From the NCBI GenBank assembly GCA_002095305.1, contig MIEI01000044.1:1-39020 (forward strand): DNA of 39,020 nucleotides. Reading direction: 5' to 3'. Under the pieces are notes generated by a model. The model saw only the letters and a program-made list of their open reading frames with translations. It was not told the origin of the DNA and did no database searches. The position numbers were made by a program, and so were the translations under genes. Shown in pieces: positions 29,922 through 39,020 of the stretch. Each line of letters starts with the position of its first letter. Position 1 is the stretch's first letter. Source of the stretch: Pantoea brenneri (GTDB lineage Bacteria > Pseudomonadota > Gammaproteobacteria > Enterobacterales > Enterobacteriaceae).

Positions 29922-30164
29922 ATGGATGCTCGTTTTATACAGGCGCATAAAGAGGCCCGCTGGTCACTCTATCTGACCCTGCTCTGGCTGGCCGTTTGGG
30001 GGCTTTCCGCCTGGCTGGGCGGGAGCGAAACGGGGATCACTGGCTTGCCGCGCTGGTTCGAACTTTCCTGCGTGTTTGCTCCCCTGCTGTTCATTTTTTT
30101 ATGCTGGCTGATGGTCCGCGTGATTTTCCGCGACATGTCGCTGGAGGATAAAAATGAATTTTGA
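29922..30164 (+). CDS. yhdT: YhdT small membrane protein (DUF997)
   Basis: 80-residue hydrophobic protein, the same length as E. coli YhdT. It keeps the N-terminal RFIQAHKEARWSL motif and two membrane segments (about residues 17-37 and 50-70). Its last bases overlap the start of panF by 11 bases. Across enterobacteria it is paired with the pantothenate symporter, so an accessory role is likely but unproven. Confidence 0.93.
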   Translation: MDARFIQAHKEARWSLYLTLLWLAVWGLSAWLGGSETGITGLPRWFELSCVFAPLLFIFLCWLMVRVIFRDMSLEDKNEF

Positions 30165-31599
30165 AATTATCCTGCCTTTATTAATTTATCTGGTGCTGAT
30201 TGCCGGACTGTCCGTCTTCGCGGTCCGTAAACAGCGTCAGGGCAACTTTCTGACCGAATACTTCCTTGGCAGCCGTTCCATGGGCGGGTTCGTTCTGGCC
30301 ATGACTCTCACCACCACCTATATCAGCGCCAGCTCGTTTATTGGCGGGCCCGGTGCCGCCTACAAATATGGTCTGGGATGGGTTTTGCTGGCGATGGTTC
30401 AGGTTCCTGCCGTCTGGCTATCACTCGGCGTGCTGGGCAAGAAATTCGCTATTCTGGCGCGTAAGCACAACGCGGTAACGCTGAATGACATGCTCTATGC
30501 GCGTTATCAAAGTCCGCTGCTGATCTGGCTGGCCAGCCTGAGCCTGCTGGTCGCGTTCATCGGGGCCATGACGGTGCAGTTTATCGGCGGCGCGCGGTTA
30601 CTGGAAACGGCAGCAGGCATCCCGTATGACACCGGCTTACTGATTTTCGGTGGCACCATTGCGCTCTATACCGCCTTTGGCGGTTTCCGTGCCAGCGTGC
30701 TCAATGACGCGATGCAGGGCGTGGTGATGCTGATCGGCACGTTCCTGCTGCTGTTCGCCGTGATCCACCAGGCAGGCGGACTGGGCACCGCAGTGCAAAA
30801 GCTGCACGCTATCGATCCGCAGTTGCTGTCGCCGCAGGGACCGGGCGAGATCATTACCCCGACCTTTCTGAGTTCGTTTATCGTGCTGGTCTGCTTTGGC
30901 GTAATTGGCCTGCCCCATACTGCCGTGCGCTGCATCTCCTATAAAGACAGCAAGGCGGTGCATCGGGCGATCATTCTGGGCACCATCGTGGTGGTGGTCC
31001 TGATGCTGGGTATGCATCTGGCGGGTGCGCTGGGCCGGGCCATACTGCCCGATCTGACGGTGCCGGACCGGGTGATCCCGACGTTAATGATTACCGTGCT
31101 TCCGCCGCTGGCGGCCGGGCTGTTTCTGGCGGCGCCAATGGCGGCGATTATGTCGACCATCAATGCCCAGTTGTTGCAGGCATCCGCTACGCTGATTAAA
31201 GATCTCTATCTGCGCGTGGCACCGCAGCAGATGGAAAATGAGCCGCGGCTGCGACTGTTGTCTGGTGCCATTACCTTTGCGCTCGGCATCCTGTTGCTGA
31301 TCGCCGCCTGGAATCCGCCCGATATGATTATCTGGCTCAATCTGCTGGCGTTTGGTGGCCTGGAAGCAGTATTCCTCTGGCCACTGGTGCTGGGCCTTTA
31401 CTGGGAACGCGCCAATGCTGCGGGCGCGATTACCGGCATGGTCACCGGCGGCGGCTGTTACGCGTTTCTGGCGAGCCTTAACCTGCAAATCATGGGTTTC
31501 CACCCGATTGTGCCTTCCCTGCTTTTAAGCCTGCTGGCATTTTTAGTCGGCAACCTGTTTGGACGCGCGCCGCAAACTGCCGACGCGCCGCAACACTGA
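30154..31599 (+). CDS. panF: Sodium/pantothenate symporter PanF
   Basis: Sodium:solute symporter (SSS family) that imports pantothenate, the precursor of coenzyme A. 481 residues (483 in E. coli), about 12-13 membrane helices. Conserved SSS features include the N-terminal [21 protein letters not shown] region, [17 protein letters not shown], and [19 protein letters not shown] in the core. It is coupled to yhdT by overlap and followed 17 bases later by prmA. Placement beside accBC links CoA precursor supply to fatty-acid synthesis genes. Confidence 0.97.
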   Translation: MNFEIILPLLIYLVLIAGLSVFAVRKQRQGNFLTEYFLGSRSMGGFVLAMTLTTTYISASSFIGGPGAAYKYGLGWVLLAMVQVPAVWLSLGVLGKKFAILARKHNAVTLNDMLYARYQSPLLIWLASLSLLVAFIGAMTVQFIGGARLLETAAGIPYDTGLLIFGGTIALYTAFGGFRASVLNDAMQGVVMLIGTFLLLFAVIHQAGGLGTAVQKLHAIDPQLLSPQGPGEIITPTFLSSFIVLVCFGVIGLPHTAVRCISYKDSKAVHRAIILGTIVVVVLMLGMHLAGALGRAILPDLTVPDRVIPTLMITVLPPLAAGLFLAAPMAAIMSTINAQLLQASATLIKDLYLRVAPQQMENEPRLRLLSGAITFALGILLLIAAWNPPDMIIWLNLLAFGGLEAVFLWPLVLGLYWERANAAGAITGMVTGGGCYAFLASLNLQIMGFHPIVPSLLLSLLAFLVGNLFGRAPQTADAPQH

Positions 31600-31615
31600 A
31601 TGTAAGAGAGACGTT

Positions 31616-32497
31616 ATGCCGTGGATTCAAATCAAGATAAACAGCTCGGGTGAGCACGCTGAAACGCTGAGCGATGTGCTGATGGAGACCGGTGCTGTTT
31701 CGGTCACTTTTCAGGATACCCATGACAACCCGGTCTATGAGCCGCTGCCGGGTGAAACCCGCCTGTGGGGCGATACCGACGTTATTGGCCTGTTCGATGC
31801 AGAAAGCGATATGGCGGCCATCGTCGCTGAACTGGCGCAACATCCGCTGTTAGGTGCCGATTTCCGGCACAAGATCGAACAGATCGAGGATAAAGACTGG
31901 GAACGCGAGTGGATGGAAAACTTTCACCCGATGCGTTTTGGCGAGCGGCTGTGGATCTGTCCAAGCTGGCGCGATGTGCCGGATCCAGAGGCGGTGAACG
32001 TGATGCTCGATCCGGGCCTGGCGTTCGGCACCGGCACGCATCCGACCACGTCGCTGTGCCTGACCTGGCTGGATGGGCTGGATCTGACCGGTAAAACGGT
32101 GATCGACTTTGGCTGTGGCTCCGGGATCCTGGCGATCGCTGCGCTGAAGCTCGGTGCGGCGCAGGCGATTGGTATCGATATCGATCCACAGGCGATCCAG
32201 GCCAGCCGCGATAACGCTGAGCGCAATGGCGTCTCCGATCGTCTGTCGCTCTACCTGCCCCACCAGCAGCCGGAAAACCTGCAGGCGGATGTGGTGGTCG
32301 CCAATATCCTGGCAGGCCCGTTACGTGAGCTGGCACCGCTGATTAGCGTACTGCCGAAGCCAGGTGGCCATCTGGGACTTTCTGGTGTACTGGAGAGTCA
32401 GGCGGAGGGCGTCTGTGAAGCCTATGCAGCGCAGTTCGCGCTTGACCCGGTGGCCGTCAAAGAAGAGTGGTGCCGGATTACCGGTGTGAAAGCCTGA
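31616..32497 (+). CDS. prmA: Ribosomal protein L11 methyltransferase PrmA
   Basis: Trimethylates ribosomal protein L11 using S-adenosylmethionine. 293 residues, the E. coli length, from ATG 31616, preceded by a GAGAG ribosome site; a longer in-frame start inside panF is not supported. The N-terminal substrate-recognition domain begins MPWIQIKI, the catalytic domain has GTGTHPTT (138-145) and the SAM-binding [12 protein letters not shown] (162-173), and the NILAGPL motif (the N-[IL]-[LV] segment) follows near 245. Confidence 0.98.
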   Translation: MPWIQIKINSSGEHAETLSDVLMETGAVSVTFQDTHDNPVYEPLPGETRLWGDTDVIGLFDAESDMAAIVAELAQHPLLGADFRHKIEQIEDKDWEREWMENFHPMRFGERLWICPSWRDVPDPEAVNVMLDPGLAFGTGTHPTTSLCLTWLDGLDLTGKTVIDFGCGSGILAIAALKLGAAQAIGIDIDPQAIQASRDNAERNGVSDRLSLYLPHQQPENLQADVVVANILAGPLRELAPLISVLPKPGGHLGLSGVLESQAEGVCEAYAAQFALDPVAVKEEWCRITGVKA

Positions 32498-32569
32498 ATC
32501 CGCGAAGTGCGGTCGTCGCCTGAACGCTCTTCAGGTCAATGCTGAAAGGGCTTAACAGCATATTCAGCC

Positions 32570-32598
32570 AGCCCGTAGCGTAAGTTGCGGGCTTTCTG
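32570..32598 (+). terminator. Probable prmA terminator
   Basis: AGCCCG / CGGGCT with a 12-base apical part that can pair further through G-U pairs, followed by TTCT. Moderate strength. Confidence 0.45.
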
Positions 32599-32684
32599 CA
32601 TTCTCAATGGTTGCTTGTATCGTTAATCACGGCATGTGACGTTTATTATCTGGCTAACGCATCTGCTTTTTCGGAAAAACGTTT

Positions 32685-32699
32685 GCTCACAATTTCAGC
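32685..32699 (+). promoter_or_regulatory. Candidate Fis-binding site upstream of dusB-fis
   Basis: GCTCACAATTTCAGC fits the 15-bp Fis pattern G-N2-YA-N5-TR-N2-C with one mismatch and an AT-rich centre. It lies about 140 bases before the promoter. E. coli fis is autorepressed through several such sites; the assignment here is by pattern only. Confidence 0.4.
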
Positions 32700-32800
32700 A
32701 TAAATCTCTAATCCAATGATATTTAAGCTTAATTTGTAAGTCGAGTGGTAATGACCCGGATTTCATTGATCTTTCTTGCCAATTGTTCAAAGTTTGGCCT

Positions 32801-32836
32801 TTCATCTTCCGGAAAAAATGCGTAATATACGCCGCC
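32801..32836 (+). promoter_or_regulatory. dusB-fis promoter
   Basis: -35 TTCATC (32801-32806), a 16-base spacer, -10 TAATAT (32823-32828), then the GC-rich discriminator ACGCCGCC. This is almost base-for-base the E. coli fis promoter, including TGCGTAATATACGC. The short spacer and GC-rich discriminator are the features that make fis growth-rate and stringent-controlled in E. coli. Further upstream the 370-base gap holds the prmA hairpin and AT-rich sequence, no gene. Confidence 0.85.
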
Positions 32837-32866
32837 TTGCAGACACAGTATGGCCATTCTGACTTC

Positions 32867-33832
32867 ATGCGTATTGGAAACCTCCAGCTGAGAAATCGAC
32901 TGATTGCAGCACCGATGGCCGGGATTACCGACAGGCCATTCAGGACGCTGTGTCATGAAATGGGTGCAGGCATGGCGGTCTCTGAGATGTTGTCTTCGAA
33001 CCCGGAAGTCTGGGCCAGCGACAAATCTCGTTTACGTATGGTGCACAGCGATGAGCCAGGCATTCGCGCCGTGCAAATCGCCGGTTGCGATCCCAGCGAA
33101 ATGGCGCAAGCTGCACGGATTAATGTTGAGGCCGGTGCACAGGTTATCGACATTAATATGGGCTGCCCTGCCAAGAAGGTTAACCGCAAAATGGCGGGTT
33201 CAGCCTTGCTGCAATATCCCGCCGTGGTGGAGTCAATCCTCTCCGCAGTGGTCAATGCAGTGGATGTGCCGGTAACACTGAAAATTCGTACTGGCTGGGA
33301 TCCTGAAAACAGGAACTGTGTCGCGATTGCCCAATTGGCTGAACGCTGTGGTATTCAGGCTCTGACGATACATGGCCGCACTCGTGCCTGCCTGTTCAAC
33401 GGGGAAGCTGAATATGACAGCATTCGGACAGTTAAGCAGAGTGTTTCTATTCCGATTATCGCGAATGGAGACATAACTGACCCGCATAAAGCCAGAGCGG
33501 TGCTCGACTATACAGGGGCCGATGCTCTGATGATAGGACGCGCTGCTCAGGGAAGACCGTGGATCTTCCGGGAAATCCAGCATTATCTGGACACTGGGGA
33601 GCTGCTTGCCCCGCTGCCAATGGCAGAGGTCAAGCGCTTGCTTGTTTCGCATATACGTGAGCTGCACGACTTTTACGGTTCAGGCAAGGGATACCGTATA
33701 GCGCGAAAGCACGTCTCCTGGTATCTGCAGGAGCACGCCCCGAATGACCAGTTTCGGCGCACATTCAACGCCATTGAGGATGCCAGCGAACAGCTGGAGG
33801 CGTTGGAGGCATACTTCGAAAATCTTGCGTAA
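32867..33832 (+). CDS. dusB: tRNA-dihydrouridine synthase B
   Basis: FMN enzyme that reduces uridine at position 17 of tRNAs. 321 residues, the E. coli length, from ATG 32867; the open frame reaches back to 32783, but that part contains the promoter, so it is not coding. The active-site C100 sits in [13 protein letters not shown]; the FMN phosphate-site [17 protein letters not shown] and [11 protein letters not shown] are present. No clear ribosome site precedes the ATG. It is co-transcribed with fis from the shared promoter. Confidence 0.97.
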   Translation: MRIGNLQLRNRLIAAPMAGITDRPFRTLCHEMGAGMAVSEMLSSNPEVWASDKSRLRMVHSDEPGIRAVQIAGCDPSEMAQAARINVEAGAQVIDINMGCPAKKVNRKMAGSALLQYPAVVESILSAVVNAVDVPVTLKIRTGWDPENRNCVAIAQLAERCGIQALTIHGRTRACLFNGEAEYDSIRTVKQSVSIPIIANGDITDPHKARAVLDYTGADALMIGRAAQGRPWIFREIQHYLDTGELLAPLPMAEVKRLLVSHIRELHDFYGSGKGYRIARKHVSWYLQEHAPNDQFRRTFNAIEDASEQLEALEAYFENLA

Positions 33833-33855
33833 CGAAATAAAGAGCTGAAAGAACT

Positions 33856-34152
33856 ATGTTCGAACAACGCGTAAATTCTGACGTACTGACCGTTTCTACC
33901 GTTAACTCACAGGATCAGGTAACTCAAAAACCTTTGCGTGATTCGGTTAAACAGGCACTGAAGAACTATTTTGCTCAACTGAACGGTCAGGATGTCAGTG
34001 ACCTGTATGAGCTGGTTTTGGCTGAAGTCGAGCAGCCTCTGTTGGACATGGTGATGCAGTATACCCGTGGCAACCAGACCCGTGCTGCCCTGATGATGGG
34101 TATCAACCGCGGTACGCTGCGTAAGAAATTGAAAAAATACGGCATGAACTGA
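33856..34152 (+). CDS. fis: Nucleoid protein Fis
   Basis: Growth-phase DNA-bending protein that organises the nucleoid and activates rRNA promoters. 98 residues, matching E. coli Fis almost throughout. The N-terminal beta-hairpin arm (about residues 11-26) is followed by the dimer helices and the C-terminal helix-turn-helix (about 74-95, [21 protein letters not shown]). It lies 23 bases after dusB, with a weak ribosome site (AAAGAGC) in the gap. Confidence 0.99.
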   Translation: MFEQRVNSDVLTVSTVNSQDQVTQKPLRDSVKQALKNYFAQLNGQDVSDLYELVLAEVEQPLLDMVMQYTRGNQTRAALMMGINRGTLRKKLKKYGMN

Positions 34153-34173
34153 TTCTGGTTCTGTCTGTTAATT

Positions 34174-34200
34174 ACGCCAGCCTTCGGGCTGGCGTTTTTA
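34174..34200 (+). terminator. Rho-independent terminator after fis
   Basis: ACGCCAGCC / GGCTGGCGT, a 9-bp stem closed by the stable TTCG tetraloop, then TTTTT. Confidence 0.93.
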
Positions 34201-34469
34201 TTTGTGCGCTGTTCCACAAAGCGTCGGGAAAACGAGTGAAACAGTTATCGTCAATATGGTAACTATAGTTGCAATCGCTGACGTGATATTTCACTGCCTC
34301 GCTTTCTTAACCTTCTCTTCTGACGCCTCCGGCCCGCCGCGTCTGTCCGCCAGCTATTCCCGGCCAGCACTGGCTTCTGTGATCCTGTACGCCTTTCAAA
34401 GCAAAGCCTCTTCTACGTACATTTCCGCCTGAGCGATGGCTCACATTGCTTCCATATAGTGAAACTAAT

Positions 34470-34516
34470 TGCACTAAATGTGATCGGGTCGACTCGCATT
34501 GCTTCCTTTTGGTGCG
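34470..34516 (+). promoter_or_regulatory. Two NtrC-like enhancer half-sites upstream of yhdW
   Basis: TGCACTA (34470-34476) and TGGTGC (34510-34515, in TGCTTCCTTTTGGTGCG) match opposite halves of the NtrC dyad TGCACY-N5-RGTGCA. If each belongs to a 17-bp site, the centres are at 34478 and 34508, about -139 and -109 from the predicted start. That is close to the NtrC sites of E. coli glnAp2. Each retains only one good half, so this is tentative. Confidence 0.45.
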
Positions 34517-34590
34517 CGATATTAGCGGAACTTTCAAATCACTTCCGATTATTAACCGTACTTTCATGAGAATTCAGGCTTCTGCAAACC

Positions 34591-34606
34591 TGGCATCAGC
34601 TTTGCA
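34591..34606 (+). promoter_or_regulatory. Sigma-54 promoter for yhdWXYZ
   Basis: TGGCATCAGCTTTGCA has the -24 GG and -12 GC elements at exact spacing and matches TGGCAC-N5-TTGCW except for one base. The predicted transcription start is near 34617, giving a leader of about 80 bases before yhdW. The remaining part of this 500-base gap has no visible gene. Confidence 0.75.
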
Positions 34607-34698
34607 GAGTCGTGAATGGCTGACCGCCACAGACAGGAAAAACGCACTTTAAAGTGCGCAAACATAACAACATGATTCTCCTCCACACAGGATGCTTT

Positions 34699-35724
34699 AT
34701 GAAAAAGATGATGCTCTCTACGCTGGTTGCTGCGGCCTCGCTGTTGGCCGTTGCTCAGCAGGCTCACGCCGGCACGACGCTGGATGCGATAAAGAAGAAA
34801 GGCTTTGTCCAATGCGGTATCAGTGATGGCTTACCTGGCTTCTCCTATGCAGATGCCAGCGGCAAATTTACCGGTATCGACGTTGACGTCTGCCGCGCGG
34901 CGGCCGCAGCCGTGTTTGGCGATGCGACCAAAGTGAAATATACCCCGCTGACAGCCAAAGAGCGTTTCACTGCGCTGCAATCCGGCGAAGTCGACATCCT
35001 GTCGCGCAATACCACCTGGACCTCCTCACGTGATGGCGGCATGGGTTTTCTGTTTGCGGGCGTCAACTATTACGACGGCATTGGCTTCCTGACTCACCAG
35101 AAAGCCGGGCTGAAAAGTGCTAAAGAGCTGGACGGTGCCACCGTCTGTATTCAGGCAGGTACCGATACCGAACTGAACGTGGCTGACTTCTTCAAAGCCA
35201 ATAAGATGCAGTACACGCCGGTGACTTTTGACCGCTCTGACGAGTCCGCCAAGGCGCTGGACAGCGGTCGCTGCGATACGCTGGCCTCTGACCAGTCTCA
35301 GCTCTATGCGTTACGCATTAAACTGGGCAAACCTGATGAATTTATCGTGCTGCCGGAAGTGATCTCAAAAGAGCCGCTGGGCCCGGTAGTCCGTCGCGGT
35401 GATGATGACTGGTTCACCATCGTTAAATGGTCGCTCTACGCCATGCTGAACGCTGAAGAGATGGGCATTTCATCGAAAAATGTTGATCAGATGACCGCCA
35501 AACCAACCACGCCAGATATGGCACACCTGCTGGGTGCTGAAGGTGATTTTGGTAAGGATCTGAAGCTGGACAATAAGTGGGCCTACAACATCATCAAGCA
35601 AGTGGGCAACTATCAGGAAAGCTTTGATCGTAACGTCGGTAAAGACAGCGCCCTGAAGATCGCTCGCGGTCAGAATGCGTTGTGGAACCAGGGCGGCATT
35701 CAATACGCACCGCCAGTACGTTAA
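34699..35724 (+). CDS. yhdW: Periplasmic binding protein of a polar amino-acid ABC transporter (YhdW/AapJ)
   Basis: Solute-binding protein of the general L-amino acid (Aap/Bzt) type. 341 residues, the E. coli YhdW length. The signal peptide MKKMMLSTLVAAASLLAVAQ is cleaved after AHA (residue 24). The mature start has KKGFVQCGISDGLPGFSYADASG, the family signature for amino-acid binders, and ends with NQGGIQYAPPVR. ATG 34699 has AGGA seven bases ahead; an in-frame ATG at 34654 is unsupported. Ligand specificity is not readable from sequence; relatives bind glutamate, glutamine, aspartate and other amino acids. First gene of the operon. Confidence 0.95.
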   Translation: MKKMMLSTLVAAASLLAVAQQAHAGTTLDAIKKKGFVQCGISDGLPGFSYADASGKFTGIDVDVCRAAAAAVFGDATKVKYTPLTAKERFTALQSGEVDILSRNTTWTSSRDGGMGFLFAGVNYYDGIGFLTHQKAGLKSAKELDGATVCIQAGTDTELNVADFFKANKMQYTPVTFDRSDESAKALDSGRCDTLASDQSQLYALRIKLGKPDEFIVLPEVISKEPLGPVVRRGDDDWFTIVKWSLYAMLNAEEMGISSKNVDQMTAKPTTPDMAHLLGAEGDFGKDLKLDNKWAYNIIKQVGNYQESFDRNVGKDSALKIARGQNALWNQGGIQYAPPVR

Positions 35725-35793
35725 GTCTCCCTCGCCAATCGGGCACCGTATTCTGCGGTGCCCTACCCCAGCTTTCGTTACTGAGGTTTCAAC

Positions 35794-36972
35794 ATGTCAC
35801 AACGCCCAACCGTGAAAAGGGATTTTTCATTCGGTAATCCCACGGTTCGCGCCTGGCTTTATCAGTTAATAGCGATAGTCGCGGTGCTTGGTGTGGTGGG
35901 TTATCTGGTTCATAACACCATTATTAACCTGGCTAACCGCGGTATCACCTCCGGGTTTGGATTTCTTGAGCGCACTGCCGGTTTCGGTATCGTTCAGCAT
36001 TTGATTGATTACACCGAGGGAGATACCTACGCCCGCGTGTTTATGGTCGGATTAACCAACACCCTGCTGGTCTCTGCGCTCTGTATCGTTTTTGCTTCTA
36101 TTCTCGGTTTCGCTATTGGTCTGGCGCGCCTTTCCGACAACTGGCTGCTGCGGAAACTCTCGAATATCTATATCGAAACCTTCCGTAATATTCCGCCGCT
36201 GCTGCAGATCTTCTTCTGGTACTTTGCGGTGTTACGCAATCTGCCGGGCCCGCGTCAGGCACTGAATGCCTTTGACCTGGCGTATGTCAGCAATCGTGGC
36301 TTATACGTCCCGTGGCCAACCTATGCGCCCGGTAGCTGGCCGTTTGTGATCGCGCTGCTGCTGGCGATAGCCGCCAGCTATGGGCTGTACCGCTTTAACC
36401 GTAAGCATCAGTTGAAAACCGGCCAGCTGCGTCGCTCGTGGCCGGCGGCTATCGTGATGCTGATTCTGTTCCCGCTGATTGCGCATCTTGGTTTTGGCGC
36501 GGCGACCCACTGGGACGTGCCACAGCTACGCGGTTTTAACTTCCGCGGAGGCTCGGTGATGATTCCTGAGCTGGCGGCGCTGACCCTGGCCTTGTCGATC
36601 TATACCTCGTCATTTATTGCTGAGGTGATTCGCTCAGGAATTCAGTCGGTGCCGTACGGGCAGCATGAGGCGGCCCGATCGCTGGGCCTGCCTAATCCGG
36701 TGACCCTGCGACAGGTGATTATCCCGCAGGCGATGCGTGTGATCATTCCTCCGCTGACCAGCCAGTATCTGAACATCGTGAAAAACTCCTCACTGGCTGC
36801 CGCCATCGGGTATCCCGATATGGTGTCGCTGTTTGCCGGGTCGGTACTCAATCAGACCGGACAGGCGATTGAGACCATTGCTATCACCATGGGCGTTTAT
36901 CTGATTATCAGCCTGCTGATTTCACTGCTAATGAACCTCTACAACCGCAAAATCGCGCTGGTTGAGCGTTAA
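35794..36972 (+). CDS. yhdX: Amino-acid ABC transporter permease YhdX (AapQ)
   Basis: First inner-membrane permease, 392 residues. About eight membrane segments; the long N-terminal half is typical of AapQ/BztB proteins. The EAA loop that docks the ATPase lies near residues 288-310 (YGQHEAARSLGLPNPVTLRQVIIPQAMRVI). It pairs with yhdY to form the channel. GAGG precedes the ATG. It starts 69 bases after yhdW and runs into yhdY after nine bases. Confidence 0.96.
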   Translation: MSQRPTVKRDFSFGNPTVRAWLYQLIAIVAVLGVVGYLVHNTIINLANRGITSGFGFLERTAGFGIVQHLIDYTEGDTYARVFMVGLTNTLLVSALCIVFASILGFAIGLARLSDNWLLRKLSNIYIETFRNIPPLLQIFFWYFAVLRNLPGPRQALNAFDLAYVSNRGLYVPWPTYAPGSWPFVIALLLAIAASYGLYRFNRKHQLKTGQLRRSWPAAIVMLILFPLIAHLGFGAATHWDVPQLRGFNFRGGSVMIPELAALTLALSIYTSSFIAEVIRSGIQSVPYGQHEAARSLGLPNPVTLRQVIIPQAMRVIIPPLTSQYLNIVKNSSLAAAIGYPDMVSLFAGSVLNQTGQAIETIAITMGVYLIISLLISLLMNLYNRKIALVER

Positions 36973-36981
36973 GAGAACGGG

Positions 36982-38088
36982 ATGACTATGTCTGTTACTA
37001 CACATGAAACGCCCCCCGTCCCGACGAATCTGGCGAGTCGCGCCTGGCGTTGGGCGCGTAAGAATTTATTCTCCAGCTGGTTTAATTCCCTGCTTACGCT
37101 GTTTTGCATCTGGGTCATCTCGCACGTGATTCCGCCTGCGCTGAACTGGCTGATCTTTCAGGCTAACTGGTTCGGTACTACCCGAGCCGACTGTACCAAA
37201 GAGGGTGCCTGTTGGGTGTTTATCCATGCCCGTTTCGGTCAGTTCATGTATGGACTCTATCCGCATGAACTGCGCTGGCGAATTAACCTGGCGCTGGTGA
37301 TTGGGCTGCTGTCGATCGTTCCGATGTTTATTAAAAGCCTGCCGTATCGTGGACGCTACATCGCGCTCTGGGTGGTCGTTTATCCGGTGATTGTCTGGTT
37401 GCTGCTGTATGGCGGCTATCTGGGACTGGAGCGGGTCGAAACCCGTCAGTGGGGTGGATTAACCCTGACGCTAATTATCGCTTCGGTCGGGATTGCCGGC
37501 GCCCTGCCGCTGGGGATTTTACTGGCGCTGGGACGTCGTTCAAAGATGCCGGTGGTGCGTACGCTGTCGATTATCTTCATCGAGTTCTGGCGCGGCGTTC
37601 CCCTGATCACCGTGCTGTTTATGTCATCGGTGATGCTGCCGCTGTTTATGGCTGAAGGCACCACCATCGACAAACTGGTACGTGCGCTGGTTGGGGTGAT
37701 TTTATTCCAGTCCGCCTATGTCGCTGAAGTGGTGCGGGGTGGTTTGCAGGCGCTGCCGAAAGGTCAGTATGAGGCCGCCGAGTCACTGGCGCTGGGCTAC
37801 TGGAAGACGCAGATGCTGGTAATTCTGCCGCAGGCCCTCAAGATGACCATCCCGGGTCTGGTGAATACCATCATTGCGCTATTTAAAGATACCAGCCTGG
37901 TGATCATCATCGGCCTGTTCGATCTGTTCAGCAGCGTCCAGCAGGCTACCGTCGATCCGACGTGGCTGGGCATGTCGACCGAAGGTTATGTCTTTGCCGC
38001 GCTGGTCTATTGGATTTTCTGTTTTAGCATGTCGCGCTACAGCCAGTATCTGGAAAAGCGCTTTCACACCGGGCGTAAATCGCACTGA
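36982..38088 (+). CDS. yhdY: Amino-acid ABC transporter permease YhdY (AapM)
   Basis: Second permease, 368 residues, with the AapM-type cysteine-bearing periplasmic loop [29 protein letters not shown] and an EAA loop at about residues 260-285 ([28 protein letters not shown]). The start is ATG 36982; a second in-frame ATG six bases on (36988) is also possible. It is followed eight bases later by the ATPase gene. Confidence 0.96.
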   Translation: MTMSVTTHETPPVPTNLASRAWRWARKNLFSSWFNSLLTLFCIWVISHVIPPALNWLIFQANWFGTTRADCTKEGACWVFIHARFGQFMYGLYPHELRWRINLALVIGLLSIVPMFIKSLPYRGRYIALWVVVYPVIVWLLLYGGYLGLERVETRQWGGLTLTLIIASVGIAGALPLGILLALGRRSKMPVVRTLSIIFIEFWRGVPLITVLFMSSVMLPLFMAEGTTIDKLVRALVGVILFQSAYVAEVVRGGLQALPKGQYEAAESLALGYWKTQMLVILPQALKMTIPGLVNTIIALFKDTSLVIIIGLFDLFSSVQQATVDPTWLGMSTEGYVFAALVYWIFCFSMSRYSQYLEKRFHTGRKSH

Positions 38089-38096
38089 GGTTTTAC

Positions 38097-38120
38097 ATGA
38101 CACACTCTATGACACACTCT
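38097..38120 (+). repeat. 12-bp tandem duplication at the yhdZ start codon
   Basis: ATGACACACTCT occurs twice in direct tandem, each copy carrying an ATG in frame. E. coli YhdZ has no such repeat at its N-terminus. Confidence 0.9.
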
Positions 38121-38858
38121 TCCGACGCGTTGATGATTTCGCTTGAGAACGTGAACAAATGGTACGGGCAGTTTCACGTACTGAAAGACATCAACCTGCA
38201 GGTTAAACCCCGCGAGCGCATCGTGCTGTGTGGCCCATCGGGCTCCGGTAAATCGACCACTATTCGCTGCATAAACCATCTTGAAGAGCATCAGCAGGGA
38301 CGCATTGTCGTCGATGGTATTCATCTGAATGATGATGTGCGCAACATTGAGCGGGTTCGTACCGAAGTAGGCATGGTGTTCCAGCACTTTAATCTGTTTC
38401 CGCATCTGACCGTGTTACAGAACTGTACGCTGGCCCCTTCCTGGGTCAGAAAGATCCCGAAGAAAGAGGCCGATGAGCTGGCGATGCATTATCTGCAGCG
38501 AGTGCGTATTGCCGAGCATGCGCACAAGTTTCCTGGCCAGCTCTCCGGTGGTCAGCAGCAGCGTGTAGCCATTGCCCGATCGCTCTGCATGAAGCCAAAA
38601 ATTATGCTGTTCGATGAACCGACGTCAGCGCTCGATCCTGAGATGGTGAAGGAAGTGCTGGATACCATGATCGGCCTGGCTGAAGATGGTATGACGATGC
38701 TGTGCGTTACTCACGAAATGGGCTTTGCCCGCACCGTTGCCGACCGGGTGATCTTTATGGATCGGGGTGAGATCGTTGAAGTAGCGCCTCCGCAGGAGTT
38801 CTTCGCTCATCCTAAATCAGAACGTACCCGTGCCTTCCTGTCGCAGGTGATTCACTGA
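38097..38858 (+). CDS. yhdZ: Amino-acid ABC transporter ATPase YhdZ (AapP)
   Basis: Nucleotide-binding subunit powering the YhdX/YhdY permease, 253 residues. Walker A is GPSGSGKST (46-54), the ABC signature LSGGQ is at 149-153, Walker B is MLFDEP (170-175), and the switch histidine sits in VTHEMGFA. The N-terminus reads MTHSMTHSS because the first 12 bases (ATGACACACTCT) are repeated exactly in tandem (38097-38120), giving two possible in-frame starts. GAGG seven bases before the first ATG favours 38097. Confidence 0.97.
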   Translation: MTHSMTHSSDALMISLENVNKWYGQFHVLKDINLQVKPRERIVLCGPSGSGKSTTIRCINHLEEHQQGRIVVDGIHLNDDVRNIERVRTEVGMVFQHFNLFPHLTVLQNCTLAPSWVRKIPKKEADELAMHYLQRVRIAEHAHKFPGQLSGGQQQRVAIARSLCMKPKIMLFDEPTSALDPEMVKEVLDTMIGLAEDGMTMLCVTHEMGFARTVADRVIFMDRGEIVEVAPPQEFFAHPKSERTRAFLSQVIH

Positions 38859-38879
38859 TTTAGCGTGCAAGCTCTTATC

Positions 38880-38904
38880 ACCCGGCCTGGTGCCGGGTTT
38901 TTTA
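38880..38904 (+). terminator. Rho-independent terminator after yhdZ
   Basis: ACCCGGC / GCCGGGT, a 7-bp stem with loop CTGGT, then a run of T (TTTTTTA). It ends the yhdWXYZ operon. Confidence 0.9.
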
Positions 38905-38983
38905 TTGCCGGCAAAACAGGCTCTTGCTGAATGCGGTGGTTAGCAGCGGGGAAAGAGGAGGAATTCTGGCGGTTGCCACAACG

Positions 38984-39014
38984 AAAAAAGCCCTTCGCAT
39001 ACGCGAAGGGCTTT
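38984..39014 (-). terminator. Strong terminator facing in from beyond the right edge
   Basis: A 12-bp perfect stem AAAGCCCTTCGC / GCGAAGGGCTTT with loop ATAC. On the minus strand it is followed by TTTTTTCG, so it best serves a minus-strand transcript that begins outside the window. In E. coli the rrnD ribosomal RNA operon ends convergently at this place, so a ribosomal RNA operon terminator is a reasonable guess. The plus-strand side (CTTTCTCTTA) is weaker. Confidence 0.75.
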
Positions 39015-39020
39015 CTCTTA

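Noticed and set aside
34202..34652. Short frames of 68 to 86 codons between fis and yhdW
   Set aside because: No ribosome sites or family resemblance; they cover the sigma-54 promoter and upstream sites, which better explain the region.

Overview
The window is a stretch of core chromosome from a gamma-proteobacterium of the order Enterobacterales. Almost every protein aligns end to end with a known Escherichia coli K-12 protein, often at the same length (Mdh 312, ArgR 156, TldD 481, RNase G 489, MreB 347, MreD 162, AccC 449, DusB 321, Fis 98 residues). Gene order largely follows the E. coli mdh-argR-yhcNO-aae-tldD-yhdP-rng-yhdE-mreDCB-csrD-accBC-yhdT-panF-prmA-dusB-fis-yhdWXYZ region. Differences from K-12 point to the Erwiniaceae (a Pantoea/Erwinia-like organism), but this is inference: mscM beside mdh, three yhcN-type genes in tandem, an extra GabD-like dehydrogenase, and msrPQ plus a type II dehydroquinase (aroQ) ahead of accBC.

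Layout. 1-3311: the mechanosensitive channel mscM, cut at its 5' end, converging on mdh (3358-4296, -) across a shared terminator. 4297-5198: argR with ARG-box operators. 5199-7005: a CRP/FNR-like site, three secreted YhcN-family proteins, and yhcO (-). 7061-12880: a GabD-like dehydrogenase, the aaeXAB aromatic-acid efflux operon (-) and its divergent regulator aaeR, with a strong palindromic operator. 12914-20455: tldD, yhdP, rng and yhdE/maf, all on the minus strand. 20464-23162: the cell-shape operon mreBCD (-). 23473-25421: csrD (-), frameshifted. 25707-27316: msrP and a frameshifted msrQ. 27549-29849: aroQ-accB-accC. 29922-32494: yhdT-panF-prmA. 32867-34152: dusB-fis behind a fis-type promoter. 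34699-38858: the polar amino-acid ABC transporter yhdWXYZ (aapJQMP) behind a sigma-54 promoter with NtrC-like sites. The right edge holds a strong terminator pointing inward.

Functionally the window covers TCA metabolism (mdh), arginine control, envelope homeostasis (mscM, yhdP, mreBCD, aae), fatty-acid initiation (accBC with panF), methionine-sulfoxide repair, translation-linked enzymes (prmA, dusB, fis) and nitrogen-regulated amino-acid uptake. I found no phage, transposon, CRISPR array, RNA gene or clearly novel system.

The points most worth a second look are three reading-frame anomalies within 6 kb (mreC end, csrD, msrQ). Each is explained by loss of one base in a short homopolymer. Next are the regulatory sites upstream of yhdW and between aaeX and aaeR, and the yhcN triplication.
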